Shown: positions 1 to 7,891, counted from the stretch's first letter. The stretch is DNA of 64,000 nt from Candidatus Enterenecus merdae (GCA_018716385.1 DVJZ01000049.1:62001-126000); one strand, 5' to 3'. The notes: generated by a model from the letters alone, not told the origin. Numbers and translations are program-made.

Positions 1-867
1 GATCAGGGTCTTGATGGGCACCCCCATCTGCCGGGCGTAATAGCCCGCCAGGATATTGCCGAAATTGCCCGTGGGCACGCACACGTTGATCTCCTGGCCG
101 CTGGCGATCTGCTCGGACTGGAGCAGGTCGCAGTAAGCTGAGATATAGTACACGATCTGGGGCAGTACCCGCCCCCAGTTGATAGAGTTGGCCGAGGACA
201 GGAAGTAGCCCCGCTGGGCCAGGGTATCCGCCAGGGCCCGGTCGGAGAAGATGCGCTTGACGCCGGCCTGTGCGTCGTCAAAGTTGCCCACCACGGCGCA
301 CACCCCCACGTTGCCCCCCGCCTGGGTCACCATTTGCAGCTGCTGGATGTCGGACACCCCATCCTTGGGATAGAAGACCAGGATCTTGGTCCTGGCCACG
401 TCCTTGAACCCCTCCAGGGCGGCCTTGCCCGTATCCCCCGAGGTGGCCACCAGGATACAGGCAGTCTTCTCCTCGTCCAGCTTGGCCAGGGAGGCCGACA
501 GCAGATGGGGCAGCATCTGAAGGGCCATGTCCTTGAAGGCGCAGGTGGGCCCGTGCCACAGCTCCAGGCAGCTCAGCCCGTCCTCCAGATGGCGCACCGG
601 CGCCACCGCCGGGTGGGAGAAGCCTCCGCCATAGGCTGCGGCGGCAAACTCCGTCAGCTCCCGGGCGGAAAACTCCTCCAGGAAGCGGCTCAAGACATAC
701 ACCACCCGCTGCTGGTAGGACATGGTCTTCATGCTCTCCAGCGCGCTGCCCGGCAGCCTGGGCAACAGTTCGGGGGTCATCAGCCCCCCATCCGGCGCCA
801 AGCCCCGCACGATGGCCTGGGCCGCGGTCATCTTCCCGCTTTTATTCCGCGTGCTCACATAGTTCAC
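1..867 (-). CDS. thrC: Threonine synthase, 3' end cut off by the window
   Basis: Pyridoxal-phosphate enzyme that converts O-phosphohomoserine to threonine in the cytoplasm. The visible 289 codons include the family's start (YVSTRNKSGKMTAAQAIVRG) and the PLP-lysine segment GPTCAFKDMALQ, lysine near residue 112. They also include the glycine-rich SGDTGKAA phosphate-binding loop and the VPTGNFGNILAGYYARQMG stretch. The C-terminal third lies beyond base 1. I chose GTG at 867 because it overlaps the stop of the upstream dipeptidase gene as GTGA, which suggests translational coupling. A start a few codons later (GTG of YVSTR) is possible. It is the last visible gene of the operon that begins at rplS. 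The family assignment is secure; only the end is unseen. Confidence 0.93.
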   Translation of the reverse strand, partial: MNYVSTRNKSGKMTAAQAIVRGLAPDGGLMTPELLPRLPGSALESMKTMSYQQRVVYVLSRFLEEFSARELTEFAAAAYGGGFSHPAVAPVRHLEDGLSCLELWHGPTCAFKDMALQMLPHLLSASLAKLDEEKTACILVATSGDTGKAALEGFKDVARTKILVFYPKDGVSDIQQLQMVTQAGGNVGVCAVVGNFDDAQAGVKRIFSDRALADTLAQRGYFLSSANSINWGRVLPQIVYYISAYCDLLQSEQIASGQEINVCVPTGNFGNILAGYYARQMGVPIKTLI

Positions 868-1799
868 GGCAAACTCACCACTCTCATCAGGTTGTTGTAA
901 AACAGGCCGCGCACCACCGCTTCCGGGTAATGGCGGCACAACAAGTACTCATATAGACGCTCCAGCGCCCCAATGTCCGGCAGGGCCGGAATGGTCTCTC
1001 CCCCGTCCCAGTCGCCCCCCAGCCCCACTTGTTCCTCGCCGCCCAGCTCCAGGATGTGGTCCAGGTGGGCCCGGACGCTATCCAGGTCCCGGTTCCCACC
1101 CACAAAGTCTGGATAGAAGTTCAGGCCGACGAAGCCGTGGTTCTTTATTATGGCAGTTATTTGCTCATCCGTCAAGTTCCTTGTGTGCTCCCACACCGCC
1201 CTGGCATTGGAGTGGGTTGCCAGCACTGGCCGGCGGGACAGCGCCATCACATCCCAGAACCCGGCCGGGGACAGGTGGGAGACGTCCACCAGCAGGCCCA
1301 GCTCCCCCATGCGACGGACAAACCGCCTGCCCTGCTCAGTCAGCCCCTGCTCCGGATGGTCCCGGTGGGAGCCAGACAGGGCGTTGGCCCGGTTCCAGGT
1401 CAGGGTGATCACCCGCACCCCGTCCCGGGCCGCACGCTCCAGCCGCTCAGGGTCGCAGCCCAGCAGCTGCGCCCCCTCCACGCTCAGCAGGGCGGCCGCC
1501 CGCCCCTGGGCCCAGGCCCGGCGCACCTCCCCGCCGGTACGGCACAGGACGATCCGCCTCCGGTTGGCTGCCAGCTGCCGGCGGGCGCAGGCCAGCAGGG
1601 CCGCGTAGTCCCCCTCCGGGCCACCCCCGGCCCTGTCCGGGTCTGCCCACAGCGCAAAGATCTGGGCGTAGCAGCCAAAGGCCCGCTCCACCCGCTCCAG
1701 ATCCACCGCGCCGGTGTTGCGCGCCAACCCCTCCCCCGTCTGCCAGCAGCGGTACACCGTGTCGCAATGGGCGTCAAATACCCAGGGTTTCCCCTCCAT
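864..1799 (-). CDS. Membrane dipeptidase family (peptidase M19)
   Basis: Zinc-dependent dipeptidase of the renal dipeptidase/amidohydrolase superfamily, 311 residues, the usual size for bacterial M19 members. Visible metal-site motifs are the N-terminal FDAHCDT (HxD), the LLSVEGA glutamate near residue 125, LVDVSHLS and ATHSNARAV histidines in the middle, and the GGDWDG aspartate near the C-terminus. There is no signal peptide, so it is probably cytoplasmic and releases amino acids from dipeptides. A GGGGGGAGC ribosome site precedes the ATG. It lies 12 bp after yraN and overlaps thrC by 4 bp. The exact substrate cannot be told from sequence. Confidence 0.9.
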   Translation of the reverse strand: MEGKPWVFDAHCDTVYRCWQTGEGLARNTGAVDLERVERAFGCYAQIFALWADPDRAGGGPEGDYAALLACARRQLAANRRRIVLCRTGGEVRRAWAQGRAAALLSVEGAQLLGCDPERLERAARDGVRVITLTWNRANALSGSHRDHPEQGLTEQGRRFVRRMGELGLLVDVSHLSPAGFWDVMALSRRPVLATHSNARAVWEHTRNLTDEQITAIIKNHGFVGLNFYPDFVGGNRDLDSVRAHLDHILELGGEEQVGLGGDWDGGETIPALPDIGALERLYEYLLCRHYPEAVVRGLFYNNLMRVVSLP

Positions 1800-1811
1800 C
1801 CCGCTCCCCCC

Positions 1812-2183
1812 TCAAAAGGCGTTCTCCACATACTCTATGCGGGGGTTTGCGGTCGCCATGCCCCGGGGGGCATAGACCTGGGCCACGTCAAAGCGGGGCT
1901 GCCTGGGGTTGGGATGCTCGGCCAGGTAGAGCTGGGCAGTGGCCCGCAGCCGCTCCTGTTTGCGCTGGGTCACCGCCTCCAGAGGCAGGCCAAAGCGGCT
2001 GTCCTTGCGCAGCTTGACCTCCACAAAGGCCAAGTAGCCGCCGTCCTGGACGATCAAGTCGATCTCGCCAAAGCGGCATCGGTAGTTGGCCGCCAGGATC
2101 CGCCAGCCCCTGGCCGCCAAGTGACGAGCCACCAGCTCCTCCCCCCAGCGGCCCAGCGCCCTGGCTTGGGCTCCCCCGCTCAT
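1812..2183 (-). CDS. YraN family (UPF0102) predicted endonuclease-fold protein
   Basis: Small 123-residue protein of the YraN family, a restriction-endonuclease-like fold commonly found next to rnhB. The core motif is visible as CRFGEIDLIVQDGG, followed by the FVEVKLRKDSRFG strand with the E-x-K signature, and a helical QRKQERLRATAQLYL segment. The acidic and lysine residues expected for a PD-(D/E)XK nuclease fold are all present. The start overlaps the rnhB stop (ATGA), so the two genes are likely co-translated. Biological role is not established for the family; a link to DNA maintenance is inferred from the fold and the neighbour. Confidence 0.9.
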   Translation of the reverse strand: MSGGAQARALGRWGEELVARHLAARGWRILAANYRCRFGEIDLIVQDGGYLAFVEVKLRKDSRFGLPLEAVTQRKQERLRATAQLYLAEHPNPRQPRFDVAQVYAPRGMATANPRIEYVENAF

Positions 2184-2794
2184 AACTTGCTCAGGAAGCT
2201 GCGCCGGTGGATGGGGCAGGGCCCGTATTGGCGCAGCAGCTCATAGTGGCGGCGGGTTGGATAGCCCTTGTGGCGCTCAAACTCATATTGGGGATAGCGC
2301 CGGGCCATCTCCTCCATGTACCGGTCCCGGCTGACCTTGGCCAGGATGGAGGCCGCGGCGATGCTGGCCGAGCGGCCATCCCCGCCCACCACGGTCTCGT
2401 GGGCCAGGGCGATGGCGCAGCGGCTGCCGTGGTCCCGGTTGCCATCGATCAGGGCAAAGTTCGCCGGAGGGGACAGCCCCTCCACCGCCCGGTTCATGGC
2501 CAGGATCCGGCTGTTGAGGATGTCCAGCCCGTCGATCTCCTCCGGCTCTGCCCAGGCCACCGCCCAGGCCGTCGCCTGGGCCTGGATCTGATCGAACAGC
2601 ACCTGCCTGCGCCGGGGCGTCACCCGCTTGGAGTCGTCCAACCCGGGCAGTTCCAGCCCCAGGGGCAGGATGACTGCCGCAGCGTACACCCGACCTGCCA
2701 GTGGCCCCGCCCCTGCCTCGTCACAGCCGCACACCCGGGTATGTCCCCTCCGGGCAGCCTGGCGCTCCAAGGTCCACATGCCCTCCCGATCCAT
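2180..2794 (-). CDS. rnhB: Ribonuclease HII with DEAGAG in place of DEAGRG
   Basis: Cleaves the RNA strand of RNA-DNA hybrids and initiates removal of single ribonucleotides from DNA. The 204 residues contain the N-terminal catalytic D-E pair in CGCDEAGAGPLAGRV, the LDDSKRVTPRRR segment, the ALIDGNRD aspartate and the SIAAASILAKVSRDRYME block. The motif that reads DEAGRG in most members reads DEAGAG here, so the conserved arginine of the GRG loop is replaced by alanine. The gene sits 1 bp after rbgA and overlaps yraN, the usual neighbourhood. A start at the internal Met6 is possible but there is no better ribosome site. Confidence 0.93.
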   Translation of the reverse strand: MDREGMWTLERQAARRGHTRVCGCDEAGAGPLAGRVYAAAVILPLGLELPGLDDSKRVTPRRRQVLFDQIQAQATAWAVAWAEPEEIDGLDILNSRILAMNRAVEGLSPPANFALIDGNRDHGSRCAIALAHETVVGGDGRSASIAAASILAKVSRDRYMEEMARRYPQYEFERHKGYPTRRHYELLRQYGPCPIHRRSFLSKL

Positions 2795-2795
2795 C

Positions 2796-3650
2796 TCAAG
2801 CCTCCTCGGGCAGTTCTAAGGTAAAGCGCCCTAACTTGCCACCCCGGAACTCATCCAGCAGCACCCGGGCCATCCGGTCAGTGTCCACGTTGCCGCCGGA
2901 GACCAGCATTCCCCGCCGGCGGCCCGCCTGCTCCAACAGCGCCCAGCCGGGCAGCTCAGGGTCTACCTGGAGCTGATACCGGGCGGCCAGGGCCTTAGGA
3001 TAGCGGTCCCGCAGCAACTCCATCAGGGCGGCGGCCAGGGCCTCGCTGTCCATCACCTTGTCCTTCACCGCGCCGGTAAAGGCCAGATGCAGCCCGGTGG
3101 TCTCGTCCTCAAATTTCGGCCACAGGATCCCCGGCGTATCCAGCAGCTCCAGCCCGCTGTCCACATTCACCCACTGCTTGCCCCGGGTGACCCCAGGCCT
3201 GTCCCCCGCCTTGGCCGACTTGCGCCGGGCGATTCGGTTGATCAAGGTGGACTTGCCCACGTTGGGCACCCCCACCACCATGGCCCGCACCGGGCGGCCC
3301 ACTTGGCCTTGGGCCCGCCAGCGGGCCAGCTTGTCCGCCAGGGCGGCGCGGACCACGGCGGCAAATTGGCCCACTCCCTTGCCCGTCTTGGAATCGGTGG
3401 CCAACACGGCGTAGCCCATGCCCCGGTAGTGGGCCAGCCACCGGTCGGTCTGGGCCGGGTCGGCCTGATCTGCCCGGTTGAAGATCATCATCCGGGCCCT
3501 GTCCCCCACCATGGCGTCGATGTCCGGGTTGCGGCTGGAGCGGGGGATGCGCGCGTCCACCACCTCGGCCACCAGGTCCACGAACTTGACGTCCTGTTCC
3601 ATCTGCCTTCGGGTCTTGGTCATGTGGCCCGGATACCATTGGATTTGCAA
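2796..3650 (-). CDS. rbgA: Ribosome biogenesis GTPase RbgA (YlqF)
   Basis: Circularly permuted GTPase needed for late 50S subunit assembly. The order of motifs shows the permutation: G4-like FNRADQADP first, then ATDSKTGKG, then the P-loop GVPNVGKSTLIN and finally LLDTPGILWPK. The C-terminal region is the ANTAR-like RNA-binding domain. I place the start at TTG 3650 (LQIQWYPGHMTK), 284 residues, because a GGGAGGTG ribosome site lies 7 bp upstream and the family normally begins at this point. The upstream ATG at 3698 would add a proline-rich tail that overlaps the rplS terminator. Follows rplS, as in many Firmicutes. Confidence 0.93.
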   Translation of the reverse strand: MQIQWYPGHMTKTRRQMEQDVKFVDLVAEVVDARIPRSSRNPDIDAMVGDRARMMIFNRADQADPAQTDRWLAHYRGMGYAVLATDSKTGKGVGQFAAVVRAALADKLARWRAQGQVGRPVRAMVVGVPNVGKSTLINRIARRKSAKAGDRPGVTRGKQWVNVDSGLELLDTPGILWPKFEDETTGLHLAFTGAVKDKVMDSEALAAALMELLRDRYPKALAARYQLQVDPELPGWALLEQAGRRRGMLVSGGNVDTDRMARVLLDEFRGGKLGRFTLELPEEA

Positions 3651-3696
3651 GTTCCAACACCTCCCTGGCCCCTGCGGGGCCGCTGCTGCCGGATGC

Positions 3697-3727
3697 AAAA
3701 AAGGAGCGGGTTCTCCGCTCCTTTTCC
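3697..3727 (-). terminator. Rho-independent terminator after rplS
   Basis: Nine-base-pair stem (arms 3701-3709 and 3715-3723, GC-rich core) flanked by T-runs on both strands; on the minus strand six T follow the stem. It lies between rplS and rbgA and inside any upstream extension of rbgA, so it probably lets only part of the rplS transcripts continue into the operon. Confidence 0.8.
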
Positions 3728-3746
3728 CCTGTCCAATCCAGCTGGG

Positions 3747-4088
3747 TTATAGGTTCTCCTTGACCTTGGCGGCCTTACCCACACGGCCGCGGAGATAATA
3801 CAGCTTGGCCCGGCGCACCTTGCCCTTGCGCACGGTCTCCACCTTCTCAATGGTGGGCGCGTGCAGGGGGAACACCTTTTCCACGCCCACCCCGTAAGAG
3901 ATGCGGCGCACGGTAAAGCTCTCCTCAATGCCGCCGTGCTTCTTGGCGATCACGGTGCCCTCAAACACCTGGATACGCTCACGGCTGCCCTCCTTGACCC
4001 GGATGTGCACACGAACGGTGTCCCCCACACAGACCTGGGGGGCCTCCTCCTTCATGTACTTCTGGCTGAACTGTGTCAACAGCTCCAT
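3747..4088 (-). CDS. rplS: 50S ribosomal protein L19
   Basis: Structural protein at the 30S-50S interface. The 113 residues match the L19 family end to end: [40 protein letters not shown], the [14 protein letters not shown] segment and the basic [13 protein letters not shown] tail. I start at ATG 4088 because TTTAGGAGGAACAAAG precedes it; the upstream ATG in frame lies inside the leader. It is the first gene of the operon and is followed by a terminator before rbgA, which fits a need for much more L19 than GTPase. Confidence 0.97.
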   Translation of the reverse strand: MELLTQFSQKYMKEEAPQVCVGDTVRVHIRVKEGSRERIQVFEGTVIAKKHGGIEESFTVRRISYGVGVEKVFPLHAPTIEKVETVRKGKVRRAKLYYLRGRVGKAAKVKENL

Positions 4089-4167
4089 CTTTGTTCCTCC
4101 TAAACTCACAGGCGTTCTTGCCTCGGGATACCCCGGGCAGAGGACCGCCCTTTTTTCAGACTGAGGC

Positions 4168-4196
4168 AGTATATCACAATATCTTCAGGATTGCAA
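4168..4196 (-). promoter_or_regulatory. Promoter of the rplS operon
   Basis: Minus-strand -35 TTGCAA (4191-4196), 17 bp spacer and -10 TATACT (4168-4173). Transcription would start about 70 bp before rplS. The leader can fold small hairpins around 4095-4150, which would suit autoregulation by L19, but I cannot match it to a named leader family. Confidence 0.75.
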
Positions 4197-4256
4197 GGGG
4201 GATTGCGGGATTTTTGCAAATTTTCTCCTGCCCGGCCCCACTTCCCTCATCCAGCC

Positions 4257-4284
4257 TTGCAAGCGCCCGGTTTTCTGCTATAAT
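4257..4284 (+). promoter_or_regulatory. Promoter of the rfbB-type gene
   Basis: Plus-strand -35 TTGCAA (4257-4262), 16 bp spacer and perfect -10 TATAAT (4279-4284). It is divergent from the rplS promoter, with about 60 bp between the two -35 boxes. Confidence 0.75.
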
Positions 4285-4326
4285 GCCGGTAAAAGGCCGG
4301 GGCGGAGCCCCTGGCGCACAGGACGG

Positions 4327-4374
4327 AAAGGAGGGGCGAGGCGGCCCTGGCAGGTTCAGCCTCGCGGCCACAGC
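4327..4374 (+). promoter_or_regulatory. Ribosome site separated from the start codon by a hairpin
   Basis: AAAGGAGG at 4327-4334 is a strong Shine-Dalgarno sequence but lies 40 bp before the only credible start codon. Between them GCGAGGC (4336-4342) pairs with GCCTCGC (4359-4365). With the stem folded, the ribosome site and ATG 4375 would be about 10 bases apart, a normal distance. Confidence 0.45.
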
Positions 4375-5352
4375 ATGAAACTTTTGGTCACCGGCGCGGC
4401 CGGCTTCATCGGCTCCCACTTCGTCGACCTCACCCTTCAGGCCCACCCGGAGGACCAGGTGATCGGGCTGGACAAGCTCACCTATGCCGGCAGCCTGGAC
4501 AACCTGGCCCAGCACCGGCAGGACGGGCGTTTTCGTTTTGTCCGGGGGGACATCTGCGACCGAGCGCTACTCGCTTCCCTCTTGGAAAATACCCAGGTGG
4601 ACTGCATCGTCAACTTTGCCGCCGAGAGCCATGTGGACCGCTCCCTGGACAGCCCAGACCTGTTTTTGCAAACCAACGTGCAGGGGGTGTGCGCCCTGCT
4701 GGACATGGTCAACCGCTTCCGGGTGCCCCGCTTCCATCAGGTCTCCACCGACGAGGTGTACGGCCAGCTTCCCTTGGATCCGTCCACACCCCCCTTCCGG
4801 GAGGACAGCCCCCTGCGTCCGTCCAACCCCTACGCCGCCTCCAAGGCGGCGGCCGACCTGCTGGCCCTGTCGTATTTCCGCTGCTTTGCCACCCCGGTCA
4901 CCATTACCCGCAGCGCCAACAACTATGGCCCCCGCCAGGTGCCGGAAAAGCTCATCCCCCGGATGATCCGCCTGGCCGAGGCCGGCCAGCCCTTGCCCCT
5001 GTACGGGGACGGGCAAAACGTCCGGGACTGGCTGCATGTGCGCGACCACTGCGCCGCTGTGGACCTGGTGGTCCGGAAAGGCCGGCCAGGGGAGGTGTAC
5101 AACGTGGGGGGCGGCTGCCAGCGCTCCAACCTGGAGCTGGTGCGGCTGCTGCTGGATCGGATGGGGAGGGACTCATCCCTCATCCGTTTCACCGCCGACC
5201 GGCCGGGCCATGACCGGCGCTACGCCCTGTGCTGGGACAAGCTGCGCCGCCAGCTGGCTTGGCAGCCCACCGTGGACTTTGACGCAGGCATCCGGGACAC
5301 CCTGCACTGGTATCGGGATCACCCAAACCATGGTCAGCCAGGCCCCTGCTGA
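4375..5352 (+). CDS. rfbB: dTDP-glucose 4,6-dehydratase family
   Basis: NAD-dependent extended short-chain dehydrogenase that makes dTDP-4-keto-6-deoxyglucose, the precursor of dTDP-rhamnose and other deoxysugars for surface glycans. The 325 residues begin with the Rossmann motif TGAAGFIGSHFVD, then NFAAESHVDRSLD, the active-site STDEVYG with its adjacent acidic residue, the YAASKAAAD Tyr-x3-Lys pair and RSANNYGPRQVPEKLIPRM. These are typical of RmlB rather than of UDP-galactose epimerases. It stands alone, without rfbA, rfbC or rfbD, and converges on the spoIVFB gene 19 bp away. The real nucleotide-sugar substrate is therefore inferred from the motifs only. See the separate entry for its unusual ribosome site. 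Confidence 0.88.
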   Translation: MKLLVTGAAGFIGSHFVDLTLQAHPEDQVIGLDKLTYAGSLDNLAQHRQDGRFRFVRGDICDRALLASLLENTQVDCIVNFAAESHVDRSLDSPDLFLQTNVQGVCALLDMVNRFRVPRFHQVSTDEVYGQLPLDPSTPPFREDSPLRPSNPYAASKAAADLLALSYFRCFATPVTITRSANNYGPRQVPEKLIPRMIRLAEAGQPLPLYGDGQNVRDWLHVRDHCAAVDLVVRKGRPGEVYNVGGGCQRSNLELVRLLLDRMGRDSSLIRFTADRPGHDRRYALCWDKLRRQLAWQPTVDFDAGIRDTLHWYRDHPNHGQPGPC

Positions 5353-5371
5353 TTGGGGATTGCCCCTGCCA

Positions 5372-5956
5372 TCAGCGGCTGGGACGCAGGATCCCCCACA
5401 GCAGCCAGGCTGCCGTCAGCAGCAGGGTCACGTTGCCGTACACCGCCAGGGCAATGGCCCCTATGCCCGCCAGCAGGCCGGCCAGCACCCCTGCCGTCAC
5501 CGCCAGAGCCGCCGGCGCCCAGTCCAGCCCCCAGCAGCCTGTCAGTAGGTTGTACGCCAGCACTCCACCGTCCAGGGGCGGGATGGGCAGCAAGTTGAAA
5601 GCCCCGATCCATACACTGGACACCGCCAACACTTCCAGCCCCAGGGCAAAGGCGGGCACAGCCAGCAACAGGTTTGCTGCCGGGCCGGCCAGCACCACCA
5701 GCCCCTCCCATCCATAGGACAGAGGCATCGGCCAGGCAAAGCGCAGCTCCGCCCCCACCGCGCTCAGCCGCAGCTGCCCTACCCGCCCCCCCAGGGCTCG
5801 GGCAGCCGCCCAATGTCCTAACTCGTGGACCGTGCAGGCCAGCAGCGCCCAGGGCAGCAGCCCGGATCCCTCGTCCAGATAGGCCAGGGCCGCTATCAGC
5901 AGGGCAAATCCGGGGGTGATCTCCAACCGGGGCAGCCGGTCAGGCCGGATCCACAT
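5372..5956 (-). CDS. spoIVFB: SpoIVFB-like site-2 intramembrane metalloprotease (M50)
   Basis: Integral membrane zinc protease. In Bacillus the homologue cuts pro-sigma-K in the outer forespore membrane. The 194 residues contain the zinc motif HELGHW in an early membrane helix, a second conserved block LLPIPPLDGG carrying the third ligand, and about four to six hydrophobic segments. I start at ATG 5956 (MWIRPDRLPRLE) because it aligns with the short N-terminus of SpoIVFB and overlaps the end of the upstream M23 gene. The longer frame to 5992 would run deep into that gene. The pairing with an M23-domain protein mirrors spoIVFA-spoIVFB. The substrate here is inferred; no sigK is visible in the window. 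Confidence 0.85.
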   Translation of the reverse strand: MWIRPDRLPRLEITPGFALLIAALAYLDEGSGLLPWALLACTVHELGHWAAARALGGRVGQLRLSAVGAELRFAWPMPLSYGWEGLVVLAGPAANLLLAVPAFALGLEVLAVSSVWIGAFNLLPIPPLDGGVLAYNLLTGCWGLDWAPAALAVTAGVLAGLLAGIGAIALAVYGNVTLLLTAAWLLWGILRPSR

Positions 5957-6923
5957 AGTACGCCGGATCCAGCCGGATGTTATCCTTCTCAATGGTCAGG
6001 TGCAGGTGGGGGCCGGTGACGTTGCCCGTGGCCCCCACCAAAGCCACGGTCTGTCCGCAGGTGACCGTGTCCCCTTTGCTCACCAGAAGCTGGCTGCAAT
6101 GGGCGTAGAAGCTGGCCACCTGGTTATCGTGACGGATCTTCAGGTACAGGCCAAACTCATCGCTCTCCCCAATATACTCCACCACACCGGCGGCAAAGGC
6201 CCCGATGGGCGTGCCCACCGCCGCCCCGATGTCCAAAGCCAAGTGGAACTCCCGCTCCCCGTCAATGGGGCTGTCCCGGTAGCCGAAGGTGGAGGTGACC
6301 GGCCCGTGGACCGGAACGGTGGTCTCCGTCAGTCCCAGCTCATAGTAGGCAAAGCTCACATTGGAGGGCAGGGCCACCCCGTCCTCCCCATAGGCCTGGG
6401 CCACCGCGGTGACAATCTCTGGAGTGGGCTCCGGCTGGGGCGTCTGGCTGGGTTCCGGCTGAGGCTCCTCCTGCTCCGTCTGGGTGGGCTGGGCCGCCAG
6501 AGCCTTGCGCACGCCGGCCTGGGCGGCGTAGTCCAGCCCCATCCGGCTGGTCTGGCTCAGCAGCGTCACCGAAGTTGTCTCCGCTGCCTGGTCCCCCTGT
6601 CCCGACTGGCCCCCCAGCACCGACGCGCCCAGCTGGCCAAGGGCCTGCTGGATCCCTTCCCCCTGGGACAGAGACTGCTGCAGCTGGCCCAAGGCAGCCT
6701 GGAAGTCCACGTCGGCGCTCAGCACCCGCCGCCAGGTCTCCAACTGCTCGGGAAAGACCCCCCGCCCGATAAACACCAGGAGGAACAGCGCCAGGCTCAC
6801 CAACAGCTGGATCAGCCTGCGCCGGTCCCGCCGCATCCCTGTACCCGGCCGTCCCCCACCGCCAGACCTCGCCCGCCCAGTCCGGCCGCGCGGCCGGGCA
6901 AAGCGCCCACCCCTGTCGGTCAT
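5940..6923 (-). CDS. SpoIVFA-like membrane protein with M23 (LytM) peptidase domain
   Basis: 327-residue bitopic protein: a basic, Arg/Gly-rich cytoplasmic N-terminus, one membrane helix (LIQLLVSLALFLLVFIG), a Gln-rich spacer, a proline/glutamate-rich linker of about 30 residues, and a C-terminal LytM domain. The LytM zinc ligands look intact (HLALD, YAHCS and GPHLHL), so unlike a pure scaffold it may still be an endopeptidase. In Bacillus SpoIVFA holds and inhibits SpoIVFB; the position directly before spoIVFB suggests the same role. I chose ATG 6923, 8 bp after AAGGAGGGG; ATG 6929 is an alternative. A sigma-E type promoter lies just upstream. The SpoIVFA name is inferred from context. Confidence 0.8.
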   Translation of the reverse strand: MTDRGGRFARPRGRTGRARSGGGGRPGTGMRRDRRRLIQLLVSLALFLLVFIGRGVFPEQLETWRRVLSADVDFQAALGQLQQSLSQGEGIQQALGQLGASVLGGQSGQGDQAAETTSVTLLSQTSRMGLDYAAQAGVRKALAAQPTQTEQEEPQPEPSQTPQPEPTPEIVTAVAQAYGEDGVALPSNVSFAYYELGLTETTVPVHGPVTSTFGYRDSPIDGEREFHLALDIGAAVGTPIGAFAAGVVEYIGESDEFGLYLKIRHDNQVASFYAHCSQLLVSKGDTVTCGQTVALVGATGNVTGPHLHLTIEKDNIRLDPAYYVDPA

Positions 6924-6960
6924 GCCCATCCCCTCCTTGTCCACAAACAGTCCTGTCCCT

Positions 6961-6989
6961 ACTGTATGTCCGCCCCTGGGAAAATATGC
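6961..6989 (-). promoter_or_regulatory. Sigma-E type mother-cell promoter of the spoIVFA/B pair
   Basis: Minus strand: GCATATT (6983-6989), a 14 bp spacer and CATACAGT (6961-6968). This matches the known sigma-E consensus (KMATATT, N14-15, CATACANT) at every specified base and lies about 35 bp before the start codon. Confidence 0.75.
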
Positions 6990-7030
6990 GCGCTTCGGGA
7001 GGGCTGGAGGACAGCGATGGGACAAAAGCA

Positions 7031-7062
7031 AAGCCCCCCGCGGTCACCGCGGGGGGCTTTTT
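7031..7062 (-). terminator. Terminator after the EFR1 gene
   Basis: Thirteen-base-pair GC-rich stem with a four-base loop (arms 7031-7043 and 7048-7060) and T-rich flanks on both strands. It separates the EFR1 gene from the spoIVFA/B promoter. Confidence 0.85.
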
Positions 7063-7078
7063 CAGGCTCATGCTCAGC

Positions 7079-7891
7079 TCACAGCCACTGCGCGTTCTGG
7101 GCACGGCGGATGTAATTCTGCTCCAGCATGAGCACATGGGAGAGGAAATCCGGGTCGTCGAAATACTTGGCCCCGCTGTGGCAGCAGCGCACGCAGGCCT
7201 GGCACTTGATGCAAACGCTTCCGGTGGCGTCCATGTTTTCGTCGATGCACTCTACCGGACAGGCCCGGTAGCACGCCCCGCAGCGATCACACTTGTCCCA
7301 GTCTGTCTTGGGCTTTGCCTTGAGGAACTTGGCGGGGGTGCCATCCGCCTTCAGAGGGTTGTAGTAAGGACCGATCTCCCCCCGGTCCAGCGATAGGGGG
7401 GATAGCTTTTCCCCGGTCAGCTTTTGGGCCACCCCGGCGGCAAAGTCCCTCATCTGGGCAAAGTCCTCCTCATCCGGCCGCCCCTGGCCCACCTGGTTGG
7501 AGAATGGATGGCGGCCAGCGAAGGCGGCCGCCCCGGCCACCTGGAAGCCGTTGCCCTCCAGCAGCAGCACCAGCTCCCGCAGCGCCTCGTCAAAGCTCCG
7601 GTTTCCAAATACGCACACAGGCACCGCCGGTCCCCCCTGCCCGTGGATCTTGGCCTGATACTCTGGCCGCAGCTTGTTGGGCAGCCGCCCGGCATACACC
7701 GGAGACGCCATGACCAGCAGCTGATCCGGGCCAAACCGGTACTCCCGCTCCCGGTTCTGAGGGCGGGTGAAGTCGAACTCCTCCACCTCCAGGCTCAGCT
7801 TGGTCGCCAGCTCCCTGGCCACATAGCGCCCCACCCGGCGCGTGCCCCCCGTAGGGCTAAAACACAGCAGGCAGATCTGTTTGAGTTTCAC
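7079..7891 (-). CDS. EFR1 family flavodoxin-ferredoxin fusion protein
   Basis: Electron-transfer protein of 270 residues. The N-terminal half is a flavodoxin-like domain with the FMN phosphate loop SPTGGTRRVGRYVA and the LLVMASPVYAGRLP strand. The C-terminal part carries two [4Fe-4S] ferredoxin motifs, CDRCGACYRACP and CIKCQACVRCC. The layout is typical of EFR1 proteins of anaerobic Clostridia; the redox partner is unknown. The start is GTG 7891, which overlaps the stop of the UvrA remnant (GTGA), so its translation may be coupled to that reading frame. It ends at a strong terminator. Confidence 0.9.
   Translation of the reverse strand: MKLKQICLLCFSPTGGTRRVGRYVARELATKLSLEVEEFDFTRPQNREREYRFGPDQLLVMASPVYAGRLPNKLRPEYQAKIHGQGGPAVPVCVFGNRSFDEALRELVLLLEGNGFQVAGAAAFAGRHPFSNQVGQGRPDEEDFAQMRDFAAGVAQKLTGEKLSPLSLDRGEIGPYYNPLKADGTPAKFLKAKPKTDWDKCDRCGACYRACPVECIDENMDATGSVCIKCQACVRCCHSGAKYFDDPDFLSHVLMLEQNYIRRAQNAQWL

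Noticed and set aside
4375-5352. UDP-glucose 4-epimerase as alternative for the dehydratase gene
   Set aside because: STDEVYG and RSANNYGPRQ patterns are those of RmlB-type dehydratases; GalE has a different substrate loop.
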